A DNA stretch of 64,000 nt from Pseudomonas helleri. GTDB taxonomy: Bacteria > Pseudomonadota > Gammaproteobacteria > Pseudomonadales > Pseudomonadaceae. Positions 46,471-55,142 of this stretch are shown here, piece after piece (the stretch's first letter is position 1; every line of letters begins with the position of its first letter). The notes below the pieces were generated by a model that worked only from the letters and a program-made list of their open reading frames with translations, did not search any database and was not told the DNA's origin. The stretch covers positions 1 through 64,000 of the forward strand of contig NZ_WIWC01000003.1 in the NCBI RefSeq assembly GCF_009600315.1. The letters run 5' to 3'. A program made the translations under genes and the position numbers.

Positions 46471-48573
46471 TTGAAAACTTTCTTGCCCGTTTCAGCCCTG
46501 CTGACCGTTGTATGGGCCGTCACACCTGCCGCTTTTGCCGACCCTCTGACGCTGCCCAAGACTGACGTGCAAGCCAGTGCCCAGAGCGACGCTTCGACGT
46601 CCGGCTACCAGCAGCCGGTGGACAGCAGCACCACGCGACTGGGCCTTACGCCCAAGGAAACGCCTCAAGGCGTGACCAGCCTTTCCCGCGAACAGTTGAA
46701 TGATTTCAACCTCAACAGCGTCAAGGACGCGCTGCGCAGCGCACCTTCCGTGACGGTCGAACAATACGAAACCGACCGCACCAACTTCACATCGCGCGGG
46801 TTCGACATCAACAACTTTGAATACGATGGCATAGGCGCGCCCTTCAGTGCCGGGTTGCTGAGTGGCGACCTGGACATGGCCGAATATCAGCAAGTCGACA
46901 TCCTCCACGGCGCCAACGGGTTGATGAGCGGCACCGGCAACCCCTCGGCCACGGTCAACTTCATCCGCAAGCGACCCACCTACACCCCGCAAGCCCAGGT
47001 AAAAGTCTCTGCGGGCTCGTGGGATACACGCCGCATTGACCTCGACGTCTCCGGGCCGTTGACCGACAGCGGCAACGTACGCGGACGTTTTATCTACGCC
47101 AATGAAACCGGTAACTCCTACCTCGATCGTTACTCGCGGGAGAAAAACGTGCTCAGCGGCATGCTGGCGTTTGACCTGTCCGAAGCGGACACCCTCACCG
47201 TCGGCCTTTCAGACAGCAAGAGCAATTCCAATGGCAGCAGTTGGGGCGGGCTTCCGCTGACCGATTACCAAGGCAACCTGATCCACTACAGCCGACGCGG
47301 TTCCAACGTGGGGCAGAACTGGAGCTACTGGGACGTGCATACCCTGCGCGCGTTCGCTGAACTGACCCACGACTTCGGCAATGGCTGGAAGAGCAAGCTG
47401 AACGTTACCGCAGTCGATCAGCGTCAGTCGGCCAATATGTACTACTTGATGGCGGGTGATGAAAGCCAGCCCTGGCTGGCTGACCCAAGCCACACCAACG
47501 CCGATGAAAAACAATTGCTGGGTGAAGCTCAACTCAGCGGCCCCTTCAGTCTGGGCGGTCGCGAGCATGAGTTGACGGTGGGCGTGGATTACGGACGTTC
47601 GCGTCATAAAGAGCGCGGCTACTACAACAGTGTTGACGAGTTTATGCCCGCTGATTTGGGCCAGACCTTGAGCGGCAACGTGCCCAAGCCCGATTTGTCG
47701 TACACCGACGACGACACCAAAATGGCCAACTTCACCGACCGCCAAAAAAGTATCTATGCCGGGGCGCGTTTCAGCCTGACGGATAAACTGCACTGGATTG
47801 CCGGTGCACGCATGCTCAGTGTCGACAGCGATGGCACCGATTACGGCCCGCCCCGGGATGTGCGTATTCACGGCAAAGTCACGCCCTACACCGGGCTGGT
47901 CTATGACCTCAACGATCAGTACTCGGTCTACGCCAGCTACACCAAAATCTTCAACCCGCAATACGTGATAGACGCGCAGAGCAAGGTGCTCGCGCCGCTG
48001 GAAGGCAAAAGCTATGAAGTCGGGGTCAAAGGCAGCTTGCTGGATGAGCAACTGGACGTCTCGGCGGCGGTATTCAAAACCGATCAACGCAATGTCGCCG
48101 AAGCCACCGGCGAGATGATCGGCACTCAGTCGGTCTACCAGAGTGAAAACTTTAAAAGCCGAGGCGTGGAGCTGGAAGCCAGCGGCCAGTTGGCGCCGGG
48201 ATTACAGGTACAAGGCGGCTACAGCTATGTCCACATCGAAGACCCGGATGGCGAAAAAGCCCGTCAATACATACCGACCCACACCGTGCGTACCAGCCTG
48301 ACCTATCAATTACCGCATATGCCCAAGGCCAAGGTCGGCACCCGCGTGGCTTGGCAAAGCGCCATACAAGTGGATGGCGACAGCCGCATTCGCCAGAACG
48401 CCTACGCATTGGTGGATCTGATGGCCAGCTACGACATCGACACACACTGGAGCACGTCGTTAAACCTCAACAACGTCAGCAACCGCAAATACCTGATGAG
48501 CCTGTACAGCGGGGGTTCGGGTTTCTATGGCCCGTCGCGCAACGTCACCGCGTCGTTGAGTTACAACTTCTGA
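46471..48573 (+). CDS. TonB-dependent siderophore receptor
   Basis: 700 residues, an outer-membrane gated channel. The start codon would be TTG at 46471; no ATG gives a better signal peptide, which ends near FADP (residue ~24). The plug domain (about 70-180) has GVTSLSREQLNDFNLNSVKDAL, TNFTSRGFDINNFEYDGI by its ends, and HGANGLMSGTGNPSATVNFIRKRP. The 22-strand barrel ends in Phe (ASLSYNF). There is no N-terminal signalling (STN) domain, so it should not control an ECF sigma factor. The sequence resembles FhuE/FpvA-type ferric-siderophore receptors; the ligand is uncertain. It carries a Fur box and is flanked by REPINs. Confidence 0.9.
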   Translation: MKTFLPVSALLTVVWAVTPAAFADPLTLPKTDVQASAQSDASTSGYQQPVDSSTTRLGLTPKETPQGVTSLSREQLNDFNLNSVKDALRSAPSVTVEQYETDRTNFTSRGFDINNFEYDGIGAPFSAGLLSGDLDMAEYQQVDILHGANGLMSGTGNPSATVNFIRKRPTYTPQAQVKVSAGSWDTRRIDLDVSGPLTDSGNVRGRFIYANETGNSYLDRYSREKNVLSGMLAFDLSEADTLTVGLSDSKSNSNGSSWGGLPLTDYQGNLIHYSRRGSNVGQNWSYWDVHTLRAFAELTHDFGNGWKSKLNVTAVDQRQSANMYYLMAGDESQPWLADPSHTNADEKQLLGEAQLSGPFSLGGREHELTVGVDYGRSRHKERGYYNSVDEFMPADLGQTLSGNVPKPDLSYTDDDTKMANFTDRQKSIYAGARFSLTDKLHWIAGARMLSVDSDGTDYGPPRDVRIHGKVTPYTGLVYDLNDQYSVYASYTKIFNPQYVIDAQSKVLAPLEGKSYEVGVKGSLLDEQLDVSAAVFKTDQRNVAEATGEMIGTQSVYQSENFKSRGVELEASGQLAPGLQVQGGYSYVHIEDPDGEKARQYIPTHTVRTSLTYQLPHMPKAKVGTRVAWQSAIQVDGDSRIRQNAYALVDLMASYDIDTHWSTSLNLNNVSNRKYLMSLYSGGSGFYGPSRNVTASLSYNF

Positions 48574-48609
48574 CCTCAACCTTGTAGTCACGGGGGGAAC
48601 GCATTACTC

Positions 48610-48755
48610 GTAGCAGCTGACGAGTAATGCGAGGCTGCGTTCGGCGGCGCAGCCGTCGTGAAACCTTCCATTTGGGATGTCAGACACATCTCGTTCCTAG
48701 ACCTAGCGACGATTGCATCGTCGAACGCAGCCTCGCGTTGCTCGTCAGCTGCTAC
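48610..48755. repeat. REPIN before ssuE
   Basis: Outer arms GTAGCAGCTGACGAG and CTCGTCAGCTGCTAC are perfect inverse complements; next come GCGAGGCTGCGTTCG and CGAACGCAGCCTCGC, also perfect. An additional inner pair surrounds the centre. It differs in arm sequence from the copies at 31515 and 46187 but has the same GTAGCAGCTG start. Confidence 0.88.
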
Positions 48756-48784
48756 AAGGCTCGCGCCACCGCTTATGCATTCAC

Positions 48785-48811
48785 GGAATAAACAAATGAA
48801 TAAATATGATT
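48785..48811 (+). promoter_or_regulatory. Putative sulfur-regulon operator upstream of ssuE
   Basis: GGAATAA, 5 bases, TGAATAAATAT, 1 base, ATT: the same pattern as upstream of metQ (8503). It lies 90 bases before ssuE. CysB-type control is inferred from the genes it precedes. Confidence 0.5.
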
Positions 48812-48901
48812 TATAGATATATAAATCACCTGATATGGTCACCTCACTTAAGCGAAAACGCTGACAGCAATTTGCACTAATTCATTCAAGGAATTGCCTA
48901 G

Positions 48902-49495
48902 ATGCTGGTCGTGACACTCGGAGGAAGCCCCAGCCAACGATCCCGCTCCGGGGTGTTGCTGGATCGCGCTAAAAGCTGGCTCAACCAGCAGGGCGTCGAA
49001 GTGGTGAGCTATCAAGTTCGTGACTTCCCGGCTGAAGATTTGCTGCATGCCCGCTTTGACAGCCCCCACATCATCAACCTGTTAGCGCAGATTGAGCGTG
49101 CAGATGGCTTGGTTATCGCCACGCCGGTCTACAAAGCTTCATTTAGCGGTGCCCTGAAAACGGTGCTCGATTTGCTGCCCGAGCGTGCACTGAGCCACAA
49201 AGTGGTCTTGCCCATCGCCACTGGCGGCAGCATCGCCCACATGCTGGCGGTGGATTACGCGCTCAAACCCGTGCTGTCAGCACTAAAAGCCCAGGAAATG
49301 CTGCACGGCATCTTTGCCGAGGACAGCCAGATTGCCTACGGCGAAGGCAGCGCCCAAGCCCAGCTGGTGCCGGTGCTGGAACAACGCCTGAACGAGTCTC
49401 TGGAGCACTTTTACAGTGCGCTGGCTCGCCGTCCCAAACCGCTGGACCCGAATATTCTCAACGAGCGTCTGATCACGTCTCGCTGGAGCATCTGA
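48902..49495 (+). CDS. ssuE: NADPH-dependent FMN reductase SsuE
   Basis: 197 residues, flavodoxin-like reductase that supplies FMNH2 to SsuD. The flavin loop [14 protein letters not shown] lies near residue 8, the [22 protein letters not shown] segment by its ends ([16 protein letters not shown]) near 75, and [13 protein letters not shown] near 105. First gene of ssuEADCBF on the plus strand. Confidence 0.94.
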   Translation: MLVVTLGGSPSQRSRSGVLLDRAKSWLNQQGVEVVSYQVRDFPAEDLLHARFDSPHIINLLAQIERADGLVIATPVYKASFSGALKTVLDLLPERALSHKVVLPIATGGSIAHMLAVDYALKPVLSALKAQEMLHGIFAEDSQIAYGEGSAQAQLVPVLEQRLNESLEHFYSALARRPKPLDPNILNERLITSRWSI

Positions 49496-49574
49496 GCGCA
49501 ACACCCTCACCTTACTGAACCGCTAACGGCTCGGCAGGTGCTACCCGAATCTCGAATAACAAAAGGAGAGCGCC

Positions 49575-50540
49575 ATGCGCCCTGTCATTTTGCGTCGTGG
49601 TCTGGTCGCCCTGTTCGTGGCGGCAGTGTCCCTCGGCGTTACCCTGCAAGCTCAAGCCGACACCGTACGCATCGGTTACCAGAAATACGGCACGCTGTTA
49701 CTGCTCAAGACCAAAGGCACGCTGGAAAAGCGTCTGGCCGAGCAAGGCGTTGACGTGCAATGGACCGAATTTCCCGGCGGCCCGCAACTGCTTGAAGGCT
49801 TGAACGTAGGCTCAATCGACTTCGGCGTCACCGGCGAAACTCCACCGGTATTTGCTCAGGCGGCCGGGGCTGATTTGCTCTACGTCGCTTATGAACCACC
49901 GGCGCCGACCAGCGAAGCGATTCTGGTGCCCAAGGATTCGCCGATCACGTCGGTGAAAGACCTTAAAGGTAAAAAAGTCGTACTGAACAAAGGCTCCAAC
50001 GTGCATTACCTGTTGGTGCGCGCCCTTGAGGATGCTGGTCTTAAATACTCCGACATCCAGACAGTCTTCCTGCCGCCTGCCGATGCTCGTGCTGCGTTCG
50101 AGCGCGGCAGTGTCGATGCTTGGGTGATCTGGGACCCGTACCAGGCCGCCGTTGAACAACAACTGCACGCACGCACGCTGCGTGATGCCAGCGGCATCGC
50201 TGACAACCATCAGTTTTATCTGGCCACCAAGCCCTTTACCGAGCAGCACCCCAAGGTGATCGAAACCCTGGTTGATGAAGTGCGCAATGTCGGTGAGTGG
50301 GCCAAAAGCAACCCTGAAGACGTGACGAAGCAAGTGGCACCGATTCTCGGCCTGTCGCCTGAGATCACCCTCACAGCGGTTAAACGCCAAGGCTACGGCG
50401 CGCAGTTTCTGACCCCGGAAGTGGTCAACGCGCAGCAAAAAATCGCTGACACCTTTCACCAGCTCAAGTTGATTCCCAAGCCGCTGGTGATCAAAGACGT
50501 GATCTGGACCCCACCGGCCGCTGTGGCCAACGCTAACTAA
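49575..50540 (+). CDS. ssuA: Aliphatic sulfonate-binding protein SsuA
   Basis: 321 residues, periplasmic. Signal peptide ends at QAQA (residues ~26-29). The mature start [33 protein letters not shown] and [13 protein letters not shown] are typical SsuA blocks. AAAAGGAG precedes the start. Confidence 0.95.
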   Translation: MRPVILRRGLVALFVAAVSLGVTLQAQADTVRIGYQKYGTLLLLKTKGTLEKRLAEQGVDVQWTEFPGGPQLLEGLNVGSIDFGVTGETPPVFAQAAGADLLYVAYEPPAPTSEAILVPKDSPITSVKDLKGKKVVLNKGSNVHYLLVRALEDAGLKYSDIQTVFLPPADARAAFERGSVDAWVIWDPYQAAVEQQLHARTLRDASGIADNHQFYLATKPFTEQHPKVIETLVDEVRNVGEWAKSNPEDVTKQVAPILGLSPEITLTAVKRQGYGAQFLTPEVVNAQQKIADTFHQLKLIPKPLVIKDVIWTPPAAVANAN

Positions 50541-50572
50541 CGCTTGCAGAACCCTATTTAGGAGACCACTCC

Positions 50573-51721
50573 ATGAGCCTCAATATTTTCTGGTTCCTGC
50601 CAACCCACGGTGACGGCCATTACCTTGGCACCAGCGAGGGCGCCCGCGCCGTTGACCACGGCTACCTGCAACAAGTCGCGCAAGCCGCAGATCGCCTGGG
50701 TTTTGGCGGGGTGCTGATCCCCACCGGTCGGTCGTGCGAAGATTCGTGGCTGGTGGCCGCCTCGCTGATCCCGGTGACTCAGCGCCTGAAATTTCTGGTA
50801 GCTCTGCGTCCCGGCATCGTTTCACCGACCGTGGCGGCCCGTCAGGCGGCGACACTGGATCGCCTGTCTGGCGGCCGTGCGCTGTTCAATCTGGTGACCG
50901 GCGGTGATCCGGAAGAGCTGGCTGGCGATGGTTTGTTCCTGAGCCACGAAGAGCGCTATCAAGCGTCGGTGGAATTCACCCGTATCTGGCGCCGCGTGCT
51001 CGAAGGCGAAACCGTTGATTACGACGGTCAGCACATCAAGGTCAAAGGCGCCAAGTTGCTTTACCCACCGATTCAGCAACCCCGTCCACCCCTGTACTTC
51101 GGCGGCTCGTCGGAAGCGGCGCAAGACTTGGCCGCCGAGCAAGTAGAAATGGTTCTGACCTGGGGCGAGCCACCCGCTGCCGTAGCCGAGAAGATCGAAC
51201 AAGTGCGGGCCAAGGCCGCCAAATTGGGTCGCACCGTACGCTTCGGCATTCGCCTGCACGTTATCGTTCGCGAAACCAACGACGAAGCGTGGAAAGCCGC
51301 CGACAAGCTTATTTCGCATCTGGACGACGAGACCATTGCCCGCGCTCAAGCGTCACTGTCGCGCTTTGATTCCGTCGGGCAGCAGCGCATGGCCGCCCTG
51401 CACGGTGGCAGCCGCGATAACCTCGAAGTCAGCCCAAACCTGTGGGCGGGCGTGGGTCTGGTACGCGGCGGTGCCGGTACGGCATTGGTCGGCGACGGGC
51501 CCACGGTGGCCGCGCGGGTCAAGGAATACGCAGACTTGGGCATCGACACCTTTATTTTCTCGGGCTACCCACACCTGGAGGAGTCCTACCGCGTGGCTGA
51601 ACTGCTGTTCCCGCACCTTGATATTGAGCGCCCGGAACTGCCGAAAAGCGCGGGTTACGTGAGCCCGTTTGGCGAAATGGTCGCCAACGACATTCTCCCC
51701 AAAGCTGCGTCGCAGAGCTGA
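50573..51721 (+). CDS. ssuD: FMNH2-dependent alkanesulfonate monooxygenase SsuD
   Basis: 382 residues, a luciferase-like TIM-barrel enzyme that cleaves C1-C14 alkanesulfonates to aldehyde and sulfite with FMNH2 from SsuE and O2. [16 protein letters not shown] at the N-terminus, the GRSCEDSW motif with the conserved Cys (about residue 54), and [19 protein letters not shown] by its ends ([13 protein letters not shown]) are present. Length matches E. coli SsuD. Confidence 0.96.
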   Translation: MSLNIFWFLPTHGDGHYLGTSEGARAVDHGYLQQVAQAADRLGFGGVLIPTGRSCEDSWLVAASLIPVTQRLKFLVALRPGIVSPTVAARQAATLDRLSGGRALFNLVTGGDPEELAGDGLFLSHEERYQASVEFTRIWRRVLEGETVDYDGQHIKVKGAKLLYPPIQQPRPPLYFGGSSEAAQDLAAEQVEMVLTWGEPPAAVAEKIEQVRAKAAKLGRTVRFGIRLHVIVRETNDEAWKAADKLISHLDDETIARAQASLSRFDSVGQQRMAALHGGSRDNLEVSPNLWAGVGLVRGGAGTALVGDGPTVAARVKEYADLGIDTFIFSGYPHLEESYRVAELLFPHLDIERPELPKSAGYVSPFGEMVANDILPKAASQS

Positions 51722-51728
51722 GGCGGCC

Positions 51729-52535
51729 ATGAGTAAGGCGAAGGCGCTCAGCCTCAATTCTATTGCCCACAAAACAGCACCCTGGGTATTGCCCGTGTTG
51801 CTGCTGGCGGTGTGGCAGTTGTCGGTTTCTGCGGGCTGGTTATCGACGCGCATCTTGCCGGCGCCCAGCGCCGTGTTTGCGGCAGGCGTCGAGCTGGTGC
51901 GCAGTGGCGAGATCTGGAAACACCTGGCCATCAGCGGCTGGCGAGCGGGCTTGGGGTTCGTGATCGGTGGCAGCATCGGTCTGGCCCTGGGGTTTATCAC
52001 CGGCCTGTCGAAATGGGGCGAGCGCCTGCTCGACAGCTCGGTGCAAATGATCCGCAACGTTCCCCATTTGGCGCTGATTCCGCTGGTTATTCTGTGGTTC
52101 GGGATTGACGAGTCGGCGAAGATTTTTCTGGTGGCGCTGGGGACGTTGTTTCCCATCTACCTCAATACCTATCACGGCATTCGCAACGTCGACCCGGCGC
52201 TGGTCGAAATGGCCCGCAGCTACGGGCTGTCCGGTTTTAGTCTGTTCTGGCAAGTGATCCTGCCCGGCGCGTTGCCTTCGATTCTGGTCGGCGTGCGCTT
52301 TGCATTGGGCTTTATGTGGTTGACGCTGATCGTGGCCGAAACCATCTCCGCCAGTTCAGGCATTGGCTATCTGGCGATGAACGCCCGGGAATTTTTGCAA
52401 ACCGACGTCGTCGTTCTGGCAATCGTTTTGTATGCGGTGCTCGGCAAGTTGGCTGACAGCGCGGCCCGAGGTCTGGAACGCGTGTGGTTGCGCTGGCACC
52501 CGGCGTATCAAGTGGTTAAAGGCGGTGCAGCATGA
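51729..52535 (+). CDS. ssuC: Aliphatic sulfonate ABC transporter permease SsuC
   Basis: 268 residues with about six TM segments and the ATPase-contact loop [20 protein letters not shown] by its ends (MARSYGL, VILPGA). The start at 51729 (MSKAKALSL) lies 7 bp after ssuD; the frame opens earlier at 51669 inside ssuD. Overlaps ssuB by 4 bp. Confidence 0.94.
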   Translation: MSKAKALSLNSIAHKTAPWVLPVLLLAVWQLSVSAGWLSTRILPAPSAVFAAGVELVRSGEIWKHLAISGWRAGLGFVIGGSIGLALGFITGLSKWGERLLDSSVQMIRNVPHLALIPLVILWFGIDESAKIFLVALGTLFPIYLNTYHGIRNVDPALVEMARSYGLSGFSLFWQVILPGALPSILVGVRFALGFMWLTLIVAETISASSGIGYLAMNAREFLQTDVVVLAIVLYAVLGKLADSAARGLERVWLRWHPAYQVVKGGAA

Positions 52536-53338
52536 CAGCTCAACAACCTCCACACCTGCGTCAGGGCATCCCGCTGGTGGTGCAAGACCTGAAGAAATCC
52601 TTTGGCGATCGTCAGGTCTTGAAGGGCATCGACCTGCACATCCCGGCGGGCCAGTTTGTTGCCATTGTCGGGCGCAGCGGTTGCGGTAAAAGCACCCTGA
52701 TGCGCTTGCTGGCGGGTCTCGATCAACCCTCGGGCGGTGAACTGCTGGCCGGCAAGGCGCCGTTACAAGACGCTCGCGAAGACACGCGGTTGATGTTTCA
52801 GGAAGCACGCTTGCTGCCCTGGAAAAAAGTCATCGACAACGTGGGCCTTGGCCTCAAAGGCGACTGGCGGCCAAAAGCCCTGAAAGCGCTGGAAGAAGTG
52901 GGCCTGGCCGAGCGCGCCAATGAGTGGCCGGCGGCGTTGTCAGGTGGGCAAAAACAACGGGTTGCGCTGGCGCGCGCCCTGATTCACCAACCGCGTTTAT
53001 TGCTGCTGGATGAACCGTTGGGCGCACTCGATGCGCTGACCCGAATTGAAATGCAGCACTTGATTGAGCGTCTGTGGCGCCAGCATGGTTTCACCGTATT
53101 GCTGGTCACTCACGACGTCAGCGAAGCCGTCGCCATTGCCGATCGGGTGATCCTGATCGAAGACGGCGAAGTGGGGCTGGACCTCACCGTTGAACTGCCG
53201 CGCCCTCGGGTGCGAGGTTCACATCGACTGGCCGCGCTGGAAACCGAAGTGCTGAACCGAGTACTCGCTTTACCTGGCTCGCCCCCTGAGCCAGAACCCG
53301 TTGCACCGTTGCCCACGCAATTGCGTTGGGCGCAATAA
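52532..53338 (+). CDS. ssuB: Aliphatic sulfonate ABC transporter ATPase SsuB
   Basis: 268 residues. Walker [10 protein letters not shown] (about residues 47-55), signature [15 protein letters not shown], Walker [13 protein letters not shown], switch His in LVTHDVSEA. Start overlaps the ssuC stop (ATGA). Confidence 0.95.
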   Translation: MTAQQPPHLRQGIPLVVQDLKKSFGDRQVLKGIDLHIPAGQFVAIVGRSGCGKSTLMRLLAGLDQPSGGELLAGKAPLQDAREDTRLMFQEARLLPWKKVIDNVGLGLKGDWRPKALKALEEVGLAERANEWPAALSGGQKQRVALARALIHQPRLLLLDEPLGALDALTRIEMQHLIERLWRQHGFTVLLVTHDVSEAVAIADRVILIEDGEVGLDLTVELPRPRVRGSHRLAALETEVLNRVLALPGSPPEPEPVAPLPTQLRWAQ

Positions 53339-53373
53339 CCTCACTTTTCTATCCCAAGACAGGAATCGACACC

Positions 53374-53589
53374 ATGACCATCAAAGCCATTAACGTTCGT
53401 AACCAGTTCAAAGGCCACATCAAGGAAATCGTGCTGGGCGACGTGTTATCAGAAATCGACGTACAAACAGCGTCCGGCATCGTCACCTCGGTCATTACCA
53501 CCCGCTCGGTCAAAGAGCTGGAACTGGTGGTCGGCAGCGAAGTGATTGCGTTCGTAAAATCCACTGAAGTGTCCATCGCCAAGCTCTAA
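53374..53589 (+). CDS. ssuF: TOBE-domain molybdopterin-binding protein SsuF
   Basis: 71 residues forming one TOBE/Mop unit: NVRNQFKGHIKEIVLGDVLSE at the start, VVGSEVIAFVKSTEVSIAK at the end. Start 53374 is preferred over an in-frame ATG at 53326 inside ssuB. Such proteins bind molybdate; in P. putida ssuF is required for sulfonate use though its exact role is unclear. Last gene of the ssu operon, 35 bp after ssuB, followed by a terminator. Confidence 0.92.
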   Translation: MTIKAINVRNQFKGHIKEIVLGDVLSEIDVQTASGIVTSVITTRSVKELELVVGSEVIAFVKSTEVSIAKL

Positions 53590-53607
53590 ATCGTGGTGTA
53601 CCTACAC

Positions 53608-53639
53608 CCCCGAAAGGCGTGAGCCCTTCGGGGTTTTTT
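53608..53639 (+). terminator. Rho-independent terminator after ssuF
   Basis: CCCCGAAAGG with CCCTTCGGGG (one mismatch), 6-base loop, then six T, 19 bp after the ssuF stop. Confidence 0.88.
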
Positions 53640-53662
53640 ATGGCTCACGGCCAACGTTGAGT

Positions 53663-55072
53663 TCACGCCCGACTAAACAGCGCGGCCATTTCCCGTAGCA
53701 ACGCTTCTGCCTCAAGGACTTTATCCACCACCGCTTCGCCCTCATCGCGCGTCACGCCCAATCGCTCGAATATGGCATCCGGCAAGGGTGCGCCCGAACC
53801 ATGACCCATCCCTCGACTGCGCAGCAGTCCCAGCGCGACACATACCAGATTAGGGTAGGGCGCATCTTGCCCCACGTAACCCGGGTCGTGCTGAAAACGC
53901 ACGGCAGTGACCAGCTCTTCCGGCATACCCCAGAAACGCATCAGCCAAGCCCCCATCTGTTCGCGGCTGATGCCCAGCAAGTGCTGCTCTATCTCGCTGT
54001 GACTGGCGTGAGCATTGACCTCAAGGTGACGGCAAATCAGGGAGAAGTGCGGCGGGAACACATGGGCCAGCAGTAAATAGCCAAAGTTGTGCAGCAACCC
54101 CGCCAAGTAGGTCATGCCGACTTCCGGGCGCTGATCCCGAGGCATGGCACGGGTCAGCCCTTCAATGACGGCGGCCGTGTAAATGGACTGTTGCCAGTAA
54201 GGCATGCTGGCTTGCGGGTGATCCTTGGGTAAGCCCAAGCTCTTGTCCAACGACAGGCTCAACGCGAGGTTGACGACGACATCGACGCCCAACACACGAG
54301 AAATAGCGTCTTCCACTGAGCGAATCTTGCTCTTTGGGGCGTAGTACGAAGATGACGCCCAGCTTAGAAGCTGCGCCGCCAAAGCCGGGTCTGTTTCGAC
54401 AACGCTCGTCACCTCGTCGATGGAGATGTCTGGATTGGCACGGAACTGTATGAGCTTGCGCACGCTTTCCGCCAGAGGCGGTAACTCAATGGTGGCTTCC
54501 AGCCGCTGCTGTATACGCCGCGTGGTGAACGCTTTAACCGCTCGGGTGATGGCTTCACCGTCGTCAACCGCCTGTCGAAGGCTGAAGCGGATAGCACTCA
54601 GGGGTTCACCAAAACGGCCGACGCTGGCTTTACTGAGCAGGCACTTGAAGTCTTCAGGGGTGACTTCCAGCAGCAAGCCAGGTTCGCCGCTGCTGATAAA
54701 CAGCAACGGTTGATGCAGCAGATGCTCTTCGTACAGGCAGGTCGAACCGGTCACTGTAGGCAAGCCCGGCAGGGTGCGCAGTGAGTGCTTAGCCAGCAGC
54801 CCTGCAAGGCGGTCAGCTGGCACGGCCGTCATGTCTCGCCCAATCAAATCGGCGAGTCGATTGAGGTCGAGCAATTGGCTCTGAGGGAACAGCACCATAA
54901 GCTCGCCGACCGAATCATTGAGCAATACCGCTTGAACCTTGCACGCCGGGTCGAGCCCAGCGTGATCAATGACTTCCCGGTACGCGATGGACAACTCTGC
55001 TAATACCCGCTGTAGAGCGGGCGGCGTGCTCAAAATGGTTGGCACGCCAGCGACGTCAGTTGTGGTTTGCAT
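53663..55072 (-). CDS. HDOD-domain protein with YbaK-like N-domain
   Basis: 469 residues. The N-terminal ~160 resemble the YbaK/aminoacyl-tRNA deacylase-associated domain (ALQRVLAELSIAYREVIDH, LLNDSVGELMVLFPQSQLLD by their ends). The C-terminal part (about 195-410) is an HDOD domain (LPPLAESVRKLIQF, DPALAAQLLSWASSSYY, VGMTYLAGLLHNFGYLLLA). HDOD proteins are regulatory and usually lack the HD metal site; some act in c-di-GMP or stress signalling. No membrane segment. It lies beside recG and oxyR as in P. aeruginosa (PA5346-PA5344). Whether the deacylase-like part is active is unknown. Confidence 0.85.
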   Translation of the reverse strand: MQTTTDVAGVPTILSTPPALQRVLAELSIAYREVIDHAGLDPACKVQAVLLNDSVGELMVLFPQSQLLDLNRLADLIGRDMTAVPADRLAGLLAKHSLRTLPGLPTVTGSTCLYEEHLLHQPLLFISSGEPGLLLEVTPEDFKCLLSKASVGRFGEPLSAIRFSLRQAVDDGEAITRAVKAFTTRRIQQRLEATIELPPLAESVRKLIQFRANPDISIDEVTSVVETDPALAAQLLSWASSSYYAPKSKIRSVEDAISRVLGVDVVVNLALSLSLDKSLGLPKDHPQASMPYWQQSIYTAAVIEGLTRAMPRDQRPEVGMTYLAGLLHNFGYLLLAHVFPPHFSLICRHLEVNAHASHSEIEQHLLGISREQMGAWLMRFWGMPEELVTAVRFQHDPGYVGQDAPYPNLVCVALGLLRSRGMGHGSGAPLPDAIFERLGVTRDEGEAVVDKVLEAEALLREMAALFSRA

Positions 55073-55142
55073 GGGGTCTTCTTAACTCGAAATGGTAAAG
55101 CCACCACTGAATCGGCTGCGGGTTCATTTACTGAACGATTAT

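Larger units (their letters stand above)
48574..48901. other. Intergenic region receptor / ssuE
   Basis: 328 bases without a gene. The first half is a REPIN (48610-48755). The second half is AT-rich and carries the putative sulfur operator at 48785 and the ssu promoter. Confidence 0.6.

Noticed and set aside
46471-46473. Frameshift or truncated 5' end for the TonB receptor because it starts with TTG
   Set aside because: The TTG start gives a normal signal peptide and full plug domain; no upstream ATG in frame would add a sensible sequence.
47209-48087. 292-codon minus-strand frame in the TonB receptor
   Set aside because: Antisense shadow of a receptor gene with plug and barrel motifs.
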